Of a stretch of DNA of 64,000 nucleotides, positions 34,197-42,972 are shown in pieces. Position numbers and translations under genes: made by a program. The stretch lies in the NCBI GenBank assembly GCA_035361955.1, contig DAOSDC010000003.1, forward strand, positions 36,903 through 100,902, in the 5' to 3' direction. The DNA comes from UBA6120 sp035361955. Lineage in GTDB: Bacteria; Bacillota_I; Bacilli_A; RFN20; CAG-826. A model generated the notes under the pieces. That model worked only from the letters and a program-made list of their open reading frames with translations, was not told where the DNA came from and made no database searches. Positions within the stretch are counted from its first letter, which is position 1; every line of letters starts with the position of its first letter.

Positions 34197-34589
34197 TTAA
34201 CCACGTGGTTTCTTGGGCGGGCGGCAACCATTATGCGGAATGGGTGTCGTGTCCGTAATCATATTAATTTGAAGGCCGGCTGCTTGTAAACTGCGGACGG
34301 CGGCTTCGCGACCGGGACCGGGACCCTTGACGTTAACGTCAACGGTTTTAATGCCTTGGTCAAGCGCGACTTTAGCGCACGCCTCAGCGGCCATGCCAGC
34401 GGCGAAAGGTGTTGATTTACGAGCGCCTTTGTAGCCGAGGGCACCAGGGGTGCTCCAAGCGATGGCGTTGCCCGAATCGTCAGTAATCGTAATAATCGTG
34501 TTGTTGAAGGTCGCGTGGATGTGAGCCGTACCTTTGGTAAAACTGCGCTTGATTTTCTTTTTGCGCGTGGTGGTTGATTTAGTAGCCAT
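34197..34589 (-). CDS. rpsK: 30S ribosomal protein S11
   Basis: Platform protein of the 30S subunit (130 aa). HIHATFNNTIITITD, GALGYKGARKSTPFAAG and the C-terminal PIPHNGCRPPKKPRG are highly conserved. Lies between rpsM and rpoA with ~20-nt gaps. Confidence 0.98.
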   Translation of the reverse strand: MATKSTTTRKKKIKRSFTKGTAHIHATFNNTIITITDDSGNAIAWSTPGALGYKGARKSTPFAAGMAAEACAKVALDQGIKTVDVNVKGPGPGREAAVRSLQAAGLQINMITDTTPIPHNGCRPPKKPRG

Positions 34590-34607
34590 AAATATTTGCT
34601 CCTTCCG

Positions 34608-34985
34608 TTAACCTTGTGAGGCCGCTTTCTTGTTCGCGATCGTTTTACGTGGGCCTTTTCTAGTCCGAGCGTTAGTACGCGTCCGTTGGCCACGAACCGG
34701 TAAACCTTTACGGTGCCGGATGCCGCGGTAGCAGCCGATTTCTTGGAGTCGTTTAATGTTGAGCGCAACCTCACGACGGAGGTCGCCCTCGACTTTGAAT
34801 TTGGCGACTTGGGTGCGAATCGCCACGAGTTGGTCATCGCTTAAATTTTTGACGCGGACGTCTTGGCTTACGCCAGCTTCGGCTAAAATCTTTTGGGACG
34901 TGGTCAGTCCGATGCCGAAGATGTAGGTAAGCGCAATCACGACGCGTTTTTCATTGGGAATGTCGACGCCGACAATACGTGCCAT
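34608..34985 (-). CDS. rpsM: 30S ribosomal protein S13
   Basis: Head protein contacting 50S and P-site tRNA (125 aa). Start set at ATG 34985, giving MARIVGVDIPNEKRVVIAL; the frame stays open upstream into rpmJ in another reading, which is not coding. The basic tail RGQRTRTNARTRKGPRKTIA is intact. GGAGAAACAAAACT precedes the start. Confidence 0.97.
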   Translation of the reverse strand: MARIVGVDIPNEKRVVIALTYIFGIGLTTSQKILAEAGVSQDVRVKNLSDDQLVAIRTQVAKFKVEGDLRREVALNIKRLQEIGCYRGIRHRKGLPVRGQRTRTNARTRKGPRKTIANKKAASQG

Positions 34986-35005
34986 AGTTTTGTTTCTCCT
35001 TTTAA

Positions 35006-35119
35006 TTAACCTTGTCTTTGCTTGTGCTTGGGATTTTCGCAAATAACGGTGACGACACCTTTGCGTTTGATTACTTTGCACTTGTCGCAAATCGGTTTGA
35101 CAGATGTTCTTACTTTCAT
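35006..35119 (-). CDS. rpmJ: 50S ribosomal protein L36
   Basis: Smallest ribosomal protein (37 aa), read directly: starts MKVRTSVKPICDKCKV and ends CENPKHKQRQG. Zinc ligands C-x2-C-x12-C-x4-H are all present, so it is the C+ form. AAGGAGC precedes the ATG at 35119. Sits between infA and rpsM as usual. Confidence 0.96.
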   Translation of the reverse strand: MKVRTSVKPICDKCKVIKRKGVVTVICENPKHKQRQG

Positions 35120-35135
35120 AATTTGCTCCTTGGTA

Positions 35136-35354
35136 TTACTTATACCTGAATGTGATGCGGCCCCGTGTTAAATCATAGGGGGAAATTTGTACCGTAACTC
35201 GATCACCTGGTAAAATGCGGATGTAATGCATGCGGATTTTACCAGAAACGTGGGCCAGAATTACGTGACCGTTTTCGAGTTTTACCCTGAATGTTGTGTT
35301 GGGTAATGTCTCGATAACCGTCGCTTCCACTTCAATTACGTCTTGTTTAGCCAT
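35136..35354 (-). CDS. infA: Translation initiation factor IF-1
   Basis: OB-fold initiation factor that occupies the A site (72 aa). MAKQDVIEVEATVIETLPNT and the end SPYDLTRGRITFRYK match the family throughout. Its start overlaps the map stop by 8 nt. Confidence 0.97.
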   Translation of the reverse strand: MAKQDVIEVEATVIETLPNTTFRVKLENGHVILAHVSGKIRMHYIRILPGDRVTVQISPYDLTRGRITFRYK

Positions 35355-36114
35355 TTAACTCCTCCTGGTTGCTCAAGGTGAGGATGTCGTAACCCGACTC
35401 CGTCACCACGATCGTGTTTTCGTAGTGCGCGCACAGTTTGCCATCGACCGTTTTGACGGTCCAGCCGTCGGCGAGCACTTTCGTTTCATGGCGTCCAGCG
35501 TTAACCATCGGCTCGATGGCCAAGGTCATGCCGGGGCGTAACAGTGGCCCGGTGTGGGCCATTCCGTAGTTGGGGACGGCGGGATCCTCATGGAGGTCGC
35601 GGCCAATCCCGTGTCCGGTGTAATCGCGCGGCAGGCTGAAGCCGCGGCTTTCGACATAGACTTGGATTGCATGGCTGATATCGCCTAGGTACGCACCTGG
35701 TTTAATGACTTTGAGTGCTTCGAAGAAGCTAGTTCGTGTCACTTCCAATAGTTTGCGGGCTAGGGGACTGCCACTCCCGACGATAAACGTGCGGGCGGCA
35801 TCGCCATGATACCCCTTGTAGTTGGCGCCGACATCGATTTTCACGAGATCGCCGTCTCTCAGCGGCTTATTGTTGGGGAAGCCGTGAATCAGCGTATCGT
35901 TGACCGACGCGCAGATGGCGTAGGGGAAGCCGCCATAACCCTTGAAGGAGGGGGTCGCTCCGTGGCCGAGGATAATCGCTTCGGCGAGTTCGTCGAGTTC
36001 GCTCGTGGTCACACCCGGTTTGATATGTTTTCCAACCGTGACCAGCACTTCTTCAACAATCGCGCCAGCGCTGCGCATTAGGGCGATTTCCCGCGCCGAT
36101 TTGGTAATGATCAC
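35347..36114 (-). CDS. map: Methionine aminopeptidase, type I
   Basis: Removes the initiator methionine (255 aa). Metal ligands lie in DVGANYKGYHGDAAR, TGHGIGRDLHE, and the AIEPM / YENTIVVTE blocks; no N-terminal zinc-finger extension. ATG overlaps the adk stop (TAATG). Position between adk and infA is standard. Confidence 0.96.
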   Translation of the reverse strand: MIITKSAREIALMRSAGAIVEEVLVTVGKHIKPGVTTSELDELAEAIILGHGATPSFKGYGGFPYAICASVNDTLIHGFPNNKPLRDGDLVKIDVGANYKGYHGDAARTFIVGSGSPLARKLLEVTRTSFFEALKVIKPGAYLGDISHAIQVYVESRGFSLPRDYTGHGIGRDLHEDPAVPNYGMAHTGPLLRPGMTLAIEPMVNAGRHETKVLADGWTVKTVDGKLCAHYENTIVVTESGYDILTLSNQEELNG

Positions 36115-36770
36115 TACTTATCAACCTCAGCGAAGATGGCCTTCATGTCGACATAGAGAATATCGGCTTCTAACAGGCCGTTGACACGGCGCAGCAATCC
36201 GAGGTTCTCATAGTATTCAATCAGGGGCTTCGTCATCTTTTCGTAGTGGTCAAGCCGTACGATCAGCGCCTCGAGATTGTCGTCTTTGCGCTGAATCAAG
36301 GTGCCGCCGCATACATCGCAGACACCAGCAACCTTTGGTTTCATGGTATCGACGTGGTAGGGCGTTCCGCAGCCAGTACAAACGCGCCGACCGGTGATGC
36401 GCCGAATTAGTTCACGACGCTCGGCCGTAAAGTCGATCACGGCGTTGACTGGACGTCCGATATCTTTGGCAAGTCCTTGGAGCGCTTCCGCTTGTGGGAG
36501 CGTCCTGGGGAAACCATCGAGCAGATATCCGCGTTGGCAATCAGGTTGGCTGAGCCGTTCCTTGACAAGACCAATCGTCACTTCATCGGGGACCAGATCA
36601 CCTTTGTTGATGTAACTGGCGGCTAGTTTGCCTAGTTCGGTGCCGGCTTTAATCGCTTCGCGGAACATATCGCCGGTGGAAATGTGGGGGATATCGTAAT
36701 CAGCGATGATCCGTTTGGCTTGCGTGCCTTTGCCCGCGCCGGGCGGACCCATTAAGATGATGTTTAGCAT
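36114..36770 (-). CDS. adk: Adenylate kinase
   Basis: Interconverts ATP, ADP and AMP (218 aa, long LID form). P-loop GPPGAGKGT at 8-16, AMP-binding STGDMFREA, and a zinc-binding LID with Cys131, 134, 151 and 154, typical of Gram-positive enzymes. Start overlaps the secY stop by 1 nt. Confidence 0.98.
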   Translation of the reverse strand: MLNIILMGPPGAGKGTQAKRIIADYDIPHISTGDMFREAIKAGTELGKLAASYINKGDLVPDEVTIGLVKERLSQPDCQRGYLLDGFPRTLPQAEALQGLAKDIGRPVNAVIDFTAERRELIRRITGRRVCTGCGTPYHVDTMKPKVAGVCDVCGGTLIQRKDDNLEALIVRLDHYEKMTKPLIEYYENLGLLRRVNGLLEADILYVDMKAIFAEVDK

Positions 36771-38122
36771 TAACGCAAACCTCCGCCTTGGGTCACCTCG
36801 TCGAAGCTCTTGCCGGCGAGCAAACCGTTGATTTGGTTGTTGATTTCGATGGCGACGCCCACGACGATGATCAAGCCCGTGCCGCCAAGCGCTAAGGATT
36901 GATCGGGCACGACTTGTAGCAAGACGAGCACGATTGGCAGCGCGGCGATAAACGCCAACGCCATCGCTCCTAAGACGGTGACGCGATTGACGACTTTCTT
37001 CACATAACGCTCGGTTTCATTGCCAGGGCGAATGCCCGGGATGTAGGAACCGTTCTTCTGGAAGTTTTCCGCCATGCGTTGCGGGTTGATTTGTAAATTG
37101 GAATAGAAGAACGTGAACAATACGGTGAGCACCAGATAAATAATTAGGCCCCACGGAAATTGCCATGTTCCGCCGTTGAACCACGGCATCGTCACTAATT
37201 CGCTGCTTGAGAACACTTTTAGCCATTCGGCATTGGTGTTAGCTCCCGAAATGAAGCTGATGATGACGCTAGGCGCCATCATGATCGAAGAGGCGAAGAT
37301 GACGGGAATCACGCCAGCGGAGTTAATCTTGATTGGCAAGAAACTCGCTTGCGAATACTTTTTGCCGGCGCCGCTTTTGCCGGCGTGCTGGACCGGGATT
37401 TTGCGTTTGCTTTGCTCGACGAACGTCACAAAGGCGACGATGAGCAAGAACGCGAGGATGTAGATGGCGAATTGGAAGATGCCACGCAGGAAAACCGACG
37501 TCTCAAGTCCAACCGTCAGGGCCACCCAATTGGTGTAGGCCGACTGGATTTGTAATGGCAGTGAACGGACGATACCCGCGAAAATGATGACGGAGATGCC
37601 GTTACCAAGTCCTTTGACCGAGATTTGATCGCCGAGCCACATAACCAGCATCGCCCCGGCGACAAGAATCGTGACGATATATGCATAATTCCAGAAACCG
37701 TTGTCATTTAGGGTAATGTAGCTTGTCGTTTCCATCGTTCGCACGATGCCATAAGCTTGAACCGAACCTAAAAGAAGCGTCAGATAACGCGTCGTCATCT
37801 CTTTCTTCTTACGGCCGAATTCGCCTTGTTTCGATAGTTCTGATAACGCTGGAAGGACATCCATCGCCAATAACTGCGTGATAATGCTCGAGGTGATGTA
37901 GGGACTGACGCCCAGGGCAAACACCGAGAAGCTTTGCAAAGCGCCACCGCCGAGAAGATTCATCAAGGCAAGCGCGCTATTTTGGTTTAAGTCGAGATCT
38001 TTGACCGTGACGCCGGGAACGGTAATCGCCGCGCCAACACGGAAAATGAATAAAATAATGACTGTGAAAAAGATGCGATTGACGATTTCTTTGTTCTTGA
38101 ATATATCAACGATCTTTTTCAT
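36770..38122 (-). CDS. secY: Preprotein translocase subunit SecY
   Basis: Channel of the Sec translocon (450 aa, ten helices). The plug/TM2 zone LGGGALQSFSVFALGVSPYI, the EQSKRKIPVQ loop and the GIRPGNET motif are all conserved. Two nt after rplO. Works with the SecE encoded at 26705-26902. Confidence 0.98.
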   Translation of the reverse strand: MKKIVDIFKNKEIVNRIFFTVIILFIFRVGAAITVPGVTVKDLDLNQNSALALMNLLGGGALQSFSVFALGVSPYITSSIITQLLAMDVLPALSELSKQGEFGRKKKEMTTRYLTLLLGSVQAYGIVRTMETTSYITLNDNGFWNYAYIVTILVAGAMLVMWLGDQISVKGLGNGISVIIFAGIVRSLPLQIQSAYTNWVALTVGLETSVFLRGIFQFAIYILAFLLIVAFVTFVEQSKRKIPVQHAGKSGAGKKYSQASFLPIKINSAGVIPVIFASSIMMAPSVIISFISGANTNAEWLKVFSSSELVTMPWFNGGTWQFPWGLIIYLVLTVLFTFFYSNLQINPQRMAENFQKNGSYIPGIRPGNETERYVKKVVNRVTVLGAMALAFIAALPIVLVLLQVVPDQSLALGGTGLIIVVGVAIEINNQINGLLAGKSFDEVTQGGGLR

Positions 38123-38124
38123 GG

Positions 38125-38565
38125 TTAAATGACCTCGGCACGACCACCGGCGGCGGTAATCGCCTCTTCGGCCGTCTTGGAGAATTTATGGGCCTGAACC
38201 GTCAATTTCTTCGTTAAAGAACCATTGCCAAGTATTTTCACCAAGTCATAATCAGAGCGAACCAAACCGGCTTCGACCAAAAGTGCCGGAGTGATGACTG
38301 TTTCAGCGTCAAAGCGTTCTAGCGCCTCGACGTTGACGACATCATAGGTCGTGCTCTTGTAATTGCGGAAACCGCGTTTGGGCAACCGACGGTAAATCGG
38401 GTTTTGGCCGCCTTCGAAGCCAGGACGGACGCCACCGCCACTACGGGCGTTTTGGCCTTTGTGGCCTTTGCCAGCCGTTTTGCCGTTGCCGGAGCCGATG
38501 CCCCGACCTTTGCGAAAACCGTCTTTGGTCGCGCCGGCGACTGGTTTAAGGTTGTGTAATTCCAT
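38125..38565 (-). CDS. rplO: 50S ribosomal protein L15
   Basis: Early-assembly 50S protein (146 aa). Start MELHNLKPVAGATKDGFRKG and the glycine-rich KTAGKGHKGQNARSGGGVRP segment are typical. Directly follows rpsE after 13 nt; the rpmD gene that usually lies between them is absent. Confidence 0.97.
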   Translation of the reverse strand: MELHNLKPVAGATKDGFRKGRGIGSGNGKTAGKGHKGQNARSGGGVRPGFEGGQNPIYRRLPKRGFRNYKSTTYDVVNVEALERFDAETVITPALLVEAGLVRSDYDLVKILGNGSLTKKLTVQAHKFSKTAEEAITAAGGRAEVI

Positions 38566-38578
38566 GGATACTATCCTC

Positions 38579-39172
38579 CTATTTGCCGCGGAGGGCCATA
38601 ATTTCTTCGTATGTCTTTAAGTTTTGGAGACCGCTATGCGTCGCGCGGATAATATTGATGGGCGCGCGGCTACCATACACTTTGGAATAGACGTTTTTGA
38701 GTCCGGCGAGTTCAAGCACGGCGCGAACTGGTCCACCGGCGATGATGCCGGTGCCGTCTGGTGCCGGCTTAAGGAAGACACGGCAAGCGCCGTATTGACC
38801 AATCACTTCGTGAGCGATTGTGTCAGCGCGTACCATTTTGATTTCGGCAGTGTTCTTTTTGGCGCCTTCAAGTGCTTTCTTGATGGCATCGGGTACTTCG
38901 CCGGCTTTGCCGGTTCCAAACCCGTATTTGCCTTTGCCATTACCAATGACCACGAGTGCGGTAAAGCGCATATGCTTACCACCCTTGACGACTTTGGTGA
39001 CGCGGTTGATTTCGACGGTGCGTTCTTCGTATTCCTTGACCGCGGTTTCACGACGGGGACGCCGTTCGCCGCGTGGGCGACGATCATTGCGGTCGGGGCG
39101 ACGCGCAGGGCGACTTTCGGTTGTGGTCGTCTCGGTTTTTGGCGCGACGACTAATTCATTGTTTTCTACCAT
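38579..39172 (-). CDS. rpsE: 30S ribosomal protein S5 with long basic N-terminus
   Basis: Accuracy and mRNA-unwinding protein (197 aa, about 30 longer than the usual 165). The core from YEERTVEINRVTKVVKGG onward, GIIAGGPVRAVLELAG included, is normal. Residues 1-48 form a Thr/Glu stretch and then an Arg/Pro-rich tail (RPARRPDRNDRRPRGERRPR) that looks disordered and would carry strong positive charge. The start has AGGAGG upstream, so the extension appears genuine. Confidence 0.97.
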   Translation of the reverse strand: MVENNELVVAPKTETTTTESRPARRPDRNDRRPRGERRPRRETAVKEYEERTVEINRVTKVVKGGKHMRFTALVVIGNGKGKYGFGTGKAGEVPDAIKKALEGAKKNTAEIKMVRADTIAHEVIGQYGACRVFLKPAPDGTGIIAGGPVRAVLELAGLKNVYSKVYGSRAPINIIRATHSGLQNLKTYEEIMALRGK

Positions 39173-39183
39173 GTGCGTTCCTC

Positions 39184-39540
39184 CTAAAATTTCAGCCCGG
39201 CAGCGCGAGCTGCATCGGCGAGAGCCTTGATGCGGCCGTGGTATAAGTAGCCGCTACGATCGAAGACGACGGTGCTAATACCGACGAGCACGCCTTTTTG
39301 AGCGATGTCGGTGCCAACTTTTTTCGCGGCTTCGACGTTGTTGCCATGTTCTAATTTCAATGCCAGTGAGCTGCTAGAAGCCAGCGTCACGCCTTTGACG
39401 TCGTCGATAAGTTGCGCGGAGATGTGGCTGTTCGAACGGAACACCGATAAGCGCGGGCATGTAGAAGTGCCGCTGATTTTGGCGCGAACGCGTTTATGGC
39501 GTCGTTGCCTAATAACGTTTTTATCGAGTTGTTTAATCAT
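39184..39540 (-). CDS. rplR: 50S ribosomal protein L18
   Basis: 5S rRNA-binding protein (118 aa). RVRAKISGTSTCPRLSVFRS and the end FDRSGYLYHGRIKALADAAR AAGLKF are family standard. In the spc order L6-L18-S5. Confidence 0.97.
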   Translation of the reverse strand: MIKQLDKNVIRQRRHKRVRAKISGTSTCPRLSVFRSNSHISAQLIDDVKGVTLASSSSLALKLEHGNNVEAAKKVGTDIAQKGVLVGISTVVFDRSGYLYHGRIKALADAARAAGLKF

Positions 39541-39558
39541 TTATCGTTTCCTCATTTC

Positions 39559-40101
39559 CTACTTCTTACCAGCGCGTTTGCCTTCTTTGCGAATAATGCG
39601 TTCGCCGACGTACTTAATGCCTTTGCCTTGGTAAGGTTCGGGTTCGCGCACGGCGCGGATATTCGCGGCGGTTTCGCCGACGGCTTGCCGGTCGATTCCT
39701 TCGACGAGAAGACGAGTCGCGTCGATGCAGGTGATTTTGACACCGGGTTTCGGGGTAATGATGACGGGATGCGAGTAACCGATGTTCAATCGTAAGTTAT
39801 CGCCTTCCATCAGCGCTTTATAACCGATACCGATGATTTCGAGCCGTTTTTCATAACCTTTGGACACGCCGTTGATCGCGTTTTGAAGATGGGCGCGCGT
39901 CGTGCCGTGATTTTGCTTGCTGACTTTGCTGTCGTCGGGACGAGTCGTTAATACGTGTTCGCCTTCGAACTTGACATTGATTCCTTCGGGTAAGGCGATG
40001 TGAAGCGTGCCCTTGGGTCCTTTGACCTCAACGACGCGATTCGTTTCGCTCATGGTGACGCCCTTGACGAGCGTTAGTGGTTTATGACCTACACGTGACA
40101 T
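39559..40101 (-). CDS. rplF: 50S ribosomal protein L6
   Basis: Two-domain protein near the factor-binding site (180 aa). MSRVGHKPLTLVKGV at the start and EPEPYQGKGIKYVGE near the end are conserved. 18 nt upstream of rplR. Confidence 0.97.
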   Translation of the reverse strand: MSRVGHKPLTLVKGVTMSETNRVVEVKGPKGTLHIALPEGINVKFEGEHVLTTRPDDSKVSKQNHGTTRAHLQNAINGVSKGYEKRLEIIGIGYKALMEGDNLRLNIGYSHPVIITPKPGVKITCIDATRLLVEGIDRQAVGETAANIRAVREPEPYQGKGIKYVGERIIRKEGKRAGKK

Positions 40102-40110
40102 AAGCGCCTC

Positions 40111-40506
40111 CTACCACACATAGGCAAGCACTTCACCGCCGATGCCAAGCGCACGTGCTTGTTTGTCGGTCATAAGTCCTTGCGATGTGGAAATAATCGC
40201 CACGCCGAGTCCTTTTAAGACGCGGGGCAGTTTTTCGGCGCTGGCCGTCACCCGCAAGCCGGGCTTGCTGATGCGTTTGATGCCGCTGATGACGCGGAGG
40301 TTGCCCTCAGCGTACTTAAGCGCGATTGAAAGTTGTTTCTTGGTGTCTCCGGTCACCGAAAAGTCATGGATGAAACCTTCATCCTTGAGAATTTTGGCGA
40401 TGCGCACCTTAACCGAATTGCTCGGCATGGCGACGGTCGCGTTACGTAGTGTGTTAGCGTTGCGGATACGGGTTAGCATATCGGCAATTGGATCTGTCAT
40501 GACCAT
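40111..40506 (-). CDS. rpsH: 30S ribosomal protein S8
   Basis: Binds 16S helix 21 and often represses the spc operon (131 aa). TDPIADMLTRIRNA and the C-terminal STSQGLMTDKQARALGIGGE are typical. GGAGG lies 6 nt from ATG 40506 and 12 nt from ATG 40500, so the first is preferred. Confidence 0.97.
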   Translation of the reverse strand: MVMTDPIADMLTRIRNANTLRNATVAMPSNSVKVRIAKILKDEGFIHDFSVTGDTKKQLSIALKYAEGNLRVISGIKRISKPGLRVTASAEKLPRVLKGLGVAIISTSQGLMTDKQARALGIGGEVLAYVW

Positions 40507-40516
40507 AAGGCACCTC

Positions 40517-40702
40517 CTACCAGCTCGCCTTTTTCATCCCGGGAATCTCGCCTTTATAGGCTAGTTCACGAAGACAAATGCGGCATAGCTTGAATTTCGT
40601 ATAAACGGAATGGGGACGACCGCAGCGCTCACAACGCGTGTAAGCACGAACGGCAAATTTTGGTTTCCGGGTTTGCCGGACGCGAATTGATGTTTTTGCC
40701 AT
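40517..40702 (-). CDS. rpsZ: 30S ribosomal protein S14, zinc-binding type Z
   Basis: Short S14 (61 aa) with two CxxC pairs, CERC and CRIC, forming the zinc site of the C+ form found in Gram-positive bacteria; ends YKGEIPGMKKASW. Lies between rplE and rpsH. Confidence 0.97.
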   Translation of the reverse strand: MAKTSIRVRQTRKPKFAVRAYTRCERCGRPHSVYTKFKLCRICLRELAYKGEIPGMKKASW

Positions 40703-40711
40703 GGGGTCCTC

Positions 40712-41338
40712 CTACTTTTGGAACGGGACGCCGAGTTCGCTTAGTAAGGCGAAGGCTTCCTCGTCGGTGTTCGCGGTCGTAACGACGATAATGTCCATGC
40801 CGCGAATTTTGTTGACTTTGTCGAAGTTGATTTCCGGGAAGATCAACTGCTCTTTGACGCCGAGCGTGTAGTTGCCACGTCCATCGAACGCGTTTTTACT
40901 GACGCCCCGGAAGTCTCTGACGCGTGGAAGCGCGATCGAGACGAGTTTATCGAAGAATTGATACATGCGGTCGCCACGAAGCGTGACTTTGCAGCCAATC
41001 GCTTGGCCTTCGCGCAGTTTGAAGTTGGCGATGGAGTCTTTGGCTTTGGTAATCACGGGTTTTTGACCAGTGATTTCGCTTAACTCACGCACGGAATCTT
41101 CGAGTAACTTAGCATTGGTGATCGCATCACCGACGCCGATGTTGACGACGACTTTGTGAAGCGCTGGTACTTCCATCACCGATTTGTAATTGAATTTCTT
41201 CATGAGTGAAGGAACGACGTCTTGGCGATATTTTAATTTTAAGCGCGCCGGTACTTTTTCTGCGGGAGCGGCTTTCGCCTTTACTGGGGCTTTGTCGCTG
41301 GCCTTGGGGGCGGCGACTTTCTTGGAATCGGTTGCCAT
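40712..41338 (-). CDS. rplE: 50S ribosomal protein L5 with Ala/Lys-rich N-terminus
   Basis: 5S rRNA-binding central protuberance protein (208 aa against about 180 normally). Residues 1-32 are an Ala/Lys/Pro tract (KKVAAPKASDKAPVKAKAAP) that looks disordered; the normal protein starts near RLKLKYRQDVVPSLMKKF. SIANFKLREGQAIGCKVTLR and FPEINFDKVNKIRGMDI are conserved. AGGAGG precedes the start, so the extension is probably translated. Confidence 0.96.
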   Translation of the reverse strand: MATDSKKVAAPKASDKAPVKAKAAPAEKVPARLKLKYRQDVVPSLMKKFNYKSVMEVPALHKVVVNIGVGDAITNAKLLEDSVRELSEITGQKPVITKAKDSIANFKLREGQAIGCKVTLRGDRMYQFFDKLVSIALPRVRDFRGVSKNAFDGRGNYTLGVKEQLIFPEINFDKVNKIRGMDIIVVTTANTDEEAFALLSELGVPFQK

Positions 41339-41350
41339 AGTTCCTCCTTA

Positions 41351-41659
41351 CTAGTCGAGTTGGCTGCCGCTGGCTTTGGTAACACGGACTTTTTTGCCCT
41401 TGACTTCCTTGATGCCGACGCGGGTCGCCTTCTTCGTTTTCGGATCGACAATCGCGACGTTGCTGACATCGATGGGGGCGTAGATTTCCACGATGCTGCC
41501 TTCGGGATTGTTTTGTTTTGGTTTGCGGTGTTTCTTGTGGGTGTTAATGCCCTCGACCACGACGCGATTAAGCTTCGTAAACACCTTTTGGACGGTGCCG
41601 GTTTTGCCTTTGTCGGCCCCGGCAATGACGATCACTTTATCGCCTTTTTTGATTTTCAT
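41351..41659 (-). CDS. rplX: 50S ribosomal protein L24
   Basis: Assembly initiator of the 50S subunit (102 aa). KOW motif KKGDKVIVIAGADKGKTGTV at 4-23 and VEGINTHKKHRKP are typical. 12 nt upstream of rplE, 11 nt after rplN. Confidence 0.97.
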   Translation of the reverse strand: MKIKKGDKVIVIAGADKGKTGTVQKVFTKLNRVVVEGINTHKKHRKPKQNNPEGSIVEIYAPIDVSNVAIVDPKTKKATRVGIKEVKGKKVRVTKASGSQLD

Positions 41660-41670
41660 GAATTGGCCTC

Positions 41671-42045
41671 CTATAGGACTTCGGGCGCCAAGGAGATGAT
41701 TTTCATCGCTCCTTCGCCTTTGTCGCGCAATTCGCGGGCGACCGGTCCGAAAACGCGGGTGCCGCGTGGTGAGCCATCTTCGTTAATCAGGACGACGGCA
41801 TTGTCATCAAAGCCGACGGTAGAACCATCAGCCCGGTTAATGGCTTTCTTGGTGCGGACGATAATGCCTTTGACGATATCGCCCTTTTTGATTTTGCCGT
41901 TTGGGGTCGCTTCTTTGACGGCGCAAAGCACGATATCTCCGATTGTGGAGTTCTTGCGGACCGAACCGCCGTAAAGACGGAAGATACGGACTTTGCGAGC
42001 TCCGGAGTTGTCGGCGACGACGAGATTGGTTTCAACTTGAACCAT
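41671..42045 (-). CDS. rplN: 50S ribosomal protein L14
   Basis: Intersubunit bridge protein (124 aa). NLVVADNSGARKVRIFRL near the start and GTRVFGPVARELRDKG near the end are family signatures. 2 nt from the rpsQ stop. Confidence 0.97.
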   Translation of the reverse strand: MVQVETNLVVADNSGARKVRIFRLYGGSVRKNSTIGDIVLCAVKEATPNGKIKKGDIVKGIIVRTKKAINRADGSTVGFDDNAVVLINEDGSPRGTRVFGPVARELRDKGEGAMKIISLAPEVL

Positions 42046-42047
42046 AC

Positions 42048-42332
42048 TTACTCGACCTCCTTGATCTCAATGTTTTCGACCGCTGTTTGGATGATTTTGA
42101 TCAAACGATAGCGTTTGGTGGCGCTCAGCGGACGCGTCTCCATGATTTCGACGATGTCGCCTTCGTGGGCGCTATTAGTCTCATCGTGGGCGACGAATTT
42201 TTTGGTGTAGAGCACCCGTTTTGAATATTTCGGGTGTTTGCGGTACGTTTCAATGCGCACGACAATCGTTTTATCCGATTTCGCGGAGACGACGGTGCCG
42301 GTGAATGTACGGCGTGACGTTCTGTTTTCCAT
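42048..42332 (-). CDS. rpsQ: 30S ribosomal protein S17
   Basis: OB-fold early assembly protein (94 aa). RRTFTGTVVSAKSDKTIVVR and the GDIVEIMETRPLSATKRYRL segment are standard; the last ten residues form a short acidic tail (ENIEIKEVE). Confidence 0.96.
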   Translation of the reverse strand: MENRTSRRTFTGTVVSAKSDKTIVVRIETYRKHPKYSKRVLYTKKFVAHDETNSAHEGDIVEIMETRPLSATKRYRLIKIIQTAVENIEIKEVE

Positions 42333-42346
42333 TCGTGACGACCTCC

Positions 42347-42547
42347 TTATTTAATGCCGAGTTCGCGTTCGCGAATGACGGTGTAGATGCGGGCGATATC
42401 CTTGCGGATCGTGGTGATGGTCGCCCCTTTTTCAAGTTGGCCGACCGCTTGTTTGCGGCGCAGGTTGAAGAGCTCTTCTTTGAGGCTGTAGACTTTCGCC
42501 TTCAGTTCGGAAACATTCATTTCGCGAATTTCTTTCAGTTTTAACAT
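42347..42547 (-). CDS. rpmC: 50S ribosomal protein L29
   Basis: Tunnel-exit protein (66 aa), two-helix hairpin: KEIREMNVSELKAKVYSLKE and ITTIRKDIARIYTVIRERE. Start overlaps the rplP stop by 1 nt. Confidence 0.96.
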   Translation of the reverse strand: MLKLKEIREMNVSELKAKVYSLKEELFNLRRKQAVGQLEKGATITTIRKDIARIYTVIRERELGIK

Positions 42548-42966
42548 TATTCCGAGCTCCTTTCCTTGCTAATGACGCGCGTTTTGATCGGGAGTTTATA
42601 GGCAGCAAGACGCAGCGCTTCGCGCGCGGTCACTTCCGGCACTCCGCCGATTTCAAACATGACGCGGTTTTTCTTGACGACGGCGACCCATAATTCGGGG
42701 GCGCCTTTTCCCGAACCCATCCGAACTTCGGCGGGCTTCTTGGTTTTGGCTAAATGCGGGTAGATACGAATCCAGATTTGACCGTTACGTTTGGTGTAGC
42801 TCGCGAGCACGATACGCGCGGCTTCAATTTGACGAGCGGTAATCCAGTTGCCGGATGTCGCTTGGAGGCCATATTCGCCGAATGATACTTCATTACCGGC
42901 TTTTGATAGACCTTCATATTTAATGCCGTGGGGACGGCGGTACTTGACGCGTTTTGGTTGTAACAT
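42547..42966 (-). CDS. rplP: 50S ribosomal protein L16
   Basis: A-site finger contact protein (139 aa). MLQPKRVKYRRPHGIKYEGL at the start, ARIVLASYTKRNGQIWIRIY in the middle. No N-terminal leader extension. Between rpsC and rpmC in the S10 order. Confidence 0.97.
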   Translation of the reverse strand: MLQPKRVKYRRPHGIKYEGLSKAGNEVSFGEYGLQATSGNWITARQIEAARIVLASYTKRNGQIWIRIYPHLAKTKKPAEVRMGSGKGAPELWVAVVKKNRVMFEIGGVPEVTAREALRLAAYKLPIKTRVISKERSSE

Positions 42967-42972
42967 GTGAAT

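Noticed and set aside
34259..34837. 192-codon minus-strand frame
   Set aside because: Out-of-frame overlap of rpsK and rpsM, Arg/Ser-rich translation without family likeness.
38624..39154. 176-codon plus-strand frame
   Set aside because: Antisense shadow of rpsE.
41360..41974. 204-codon plus-strand frame spanning two genes
   Set aside because: Runs antisense through rplX and rplN, both certain.
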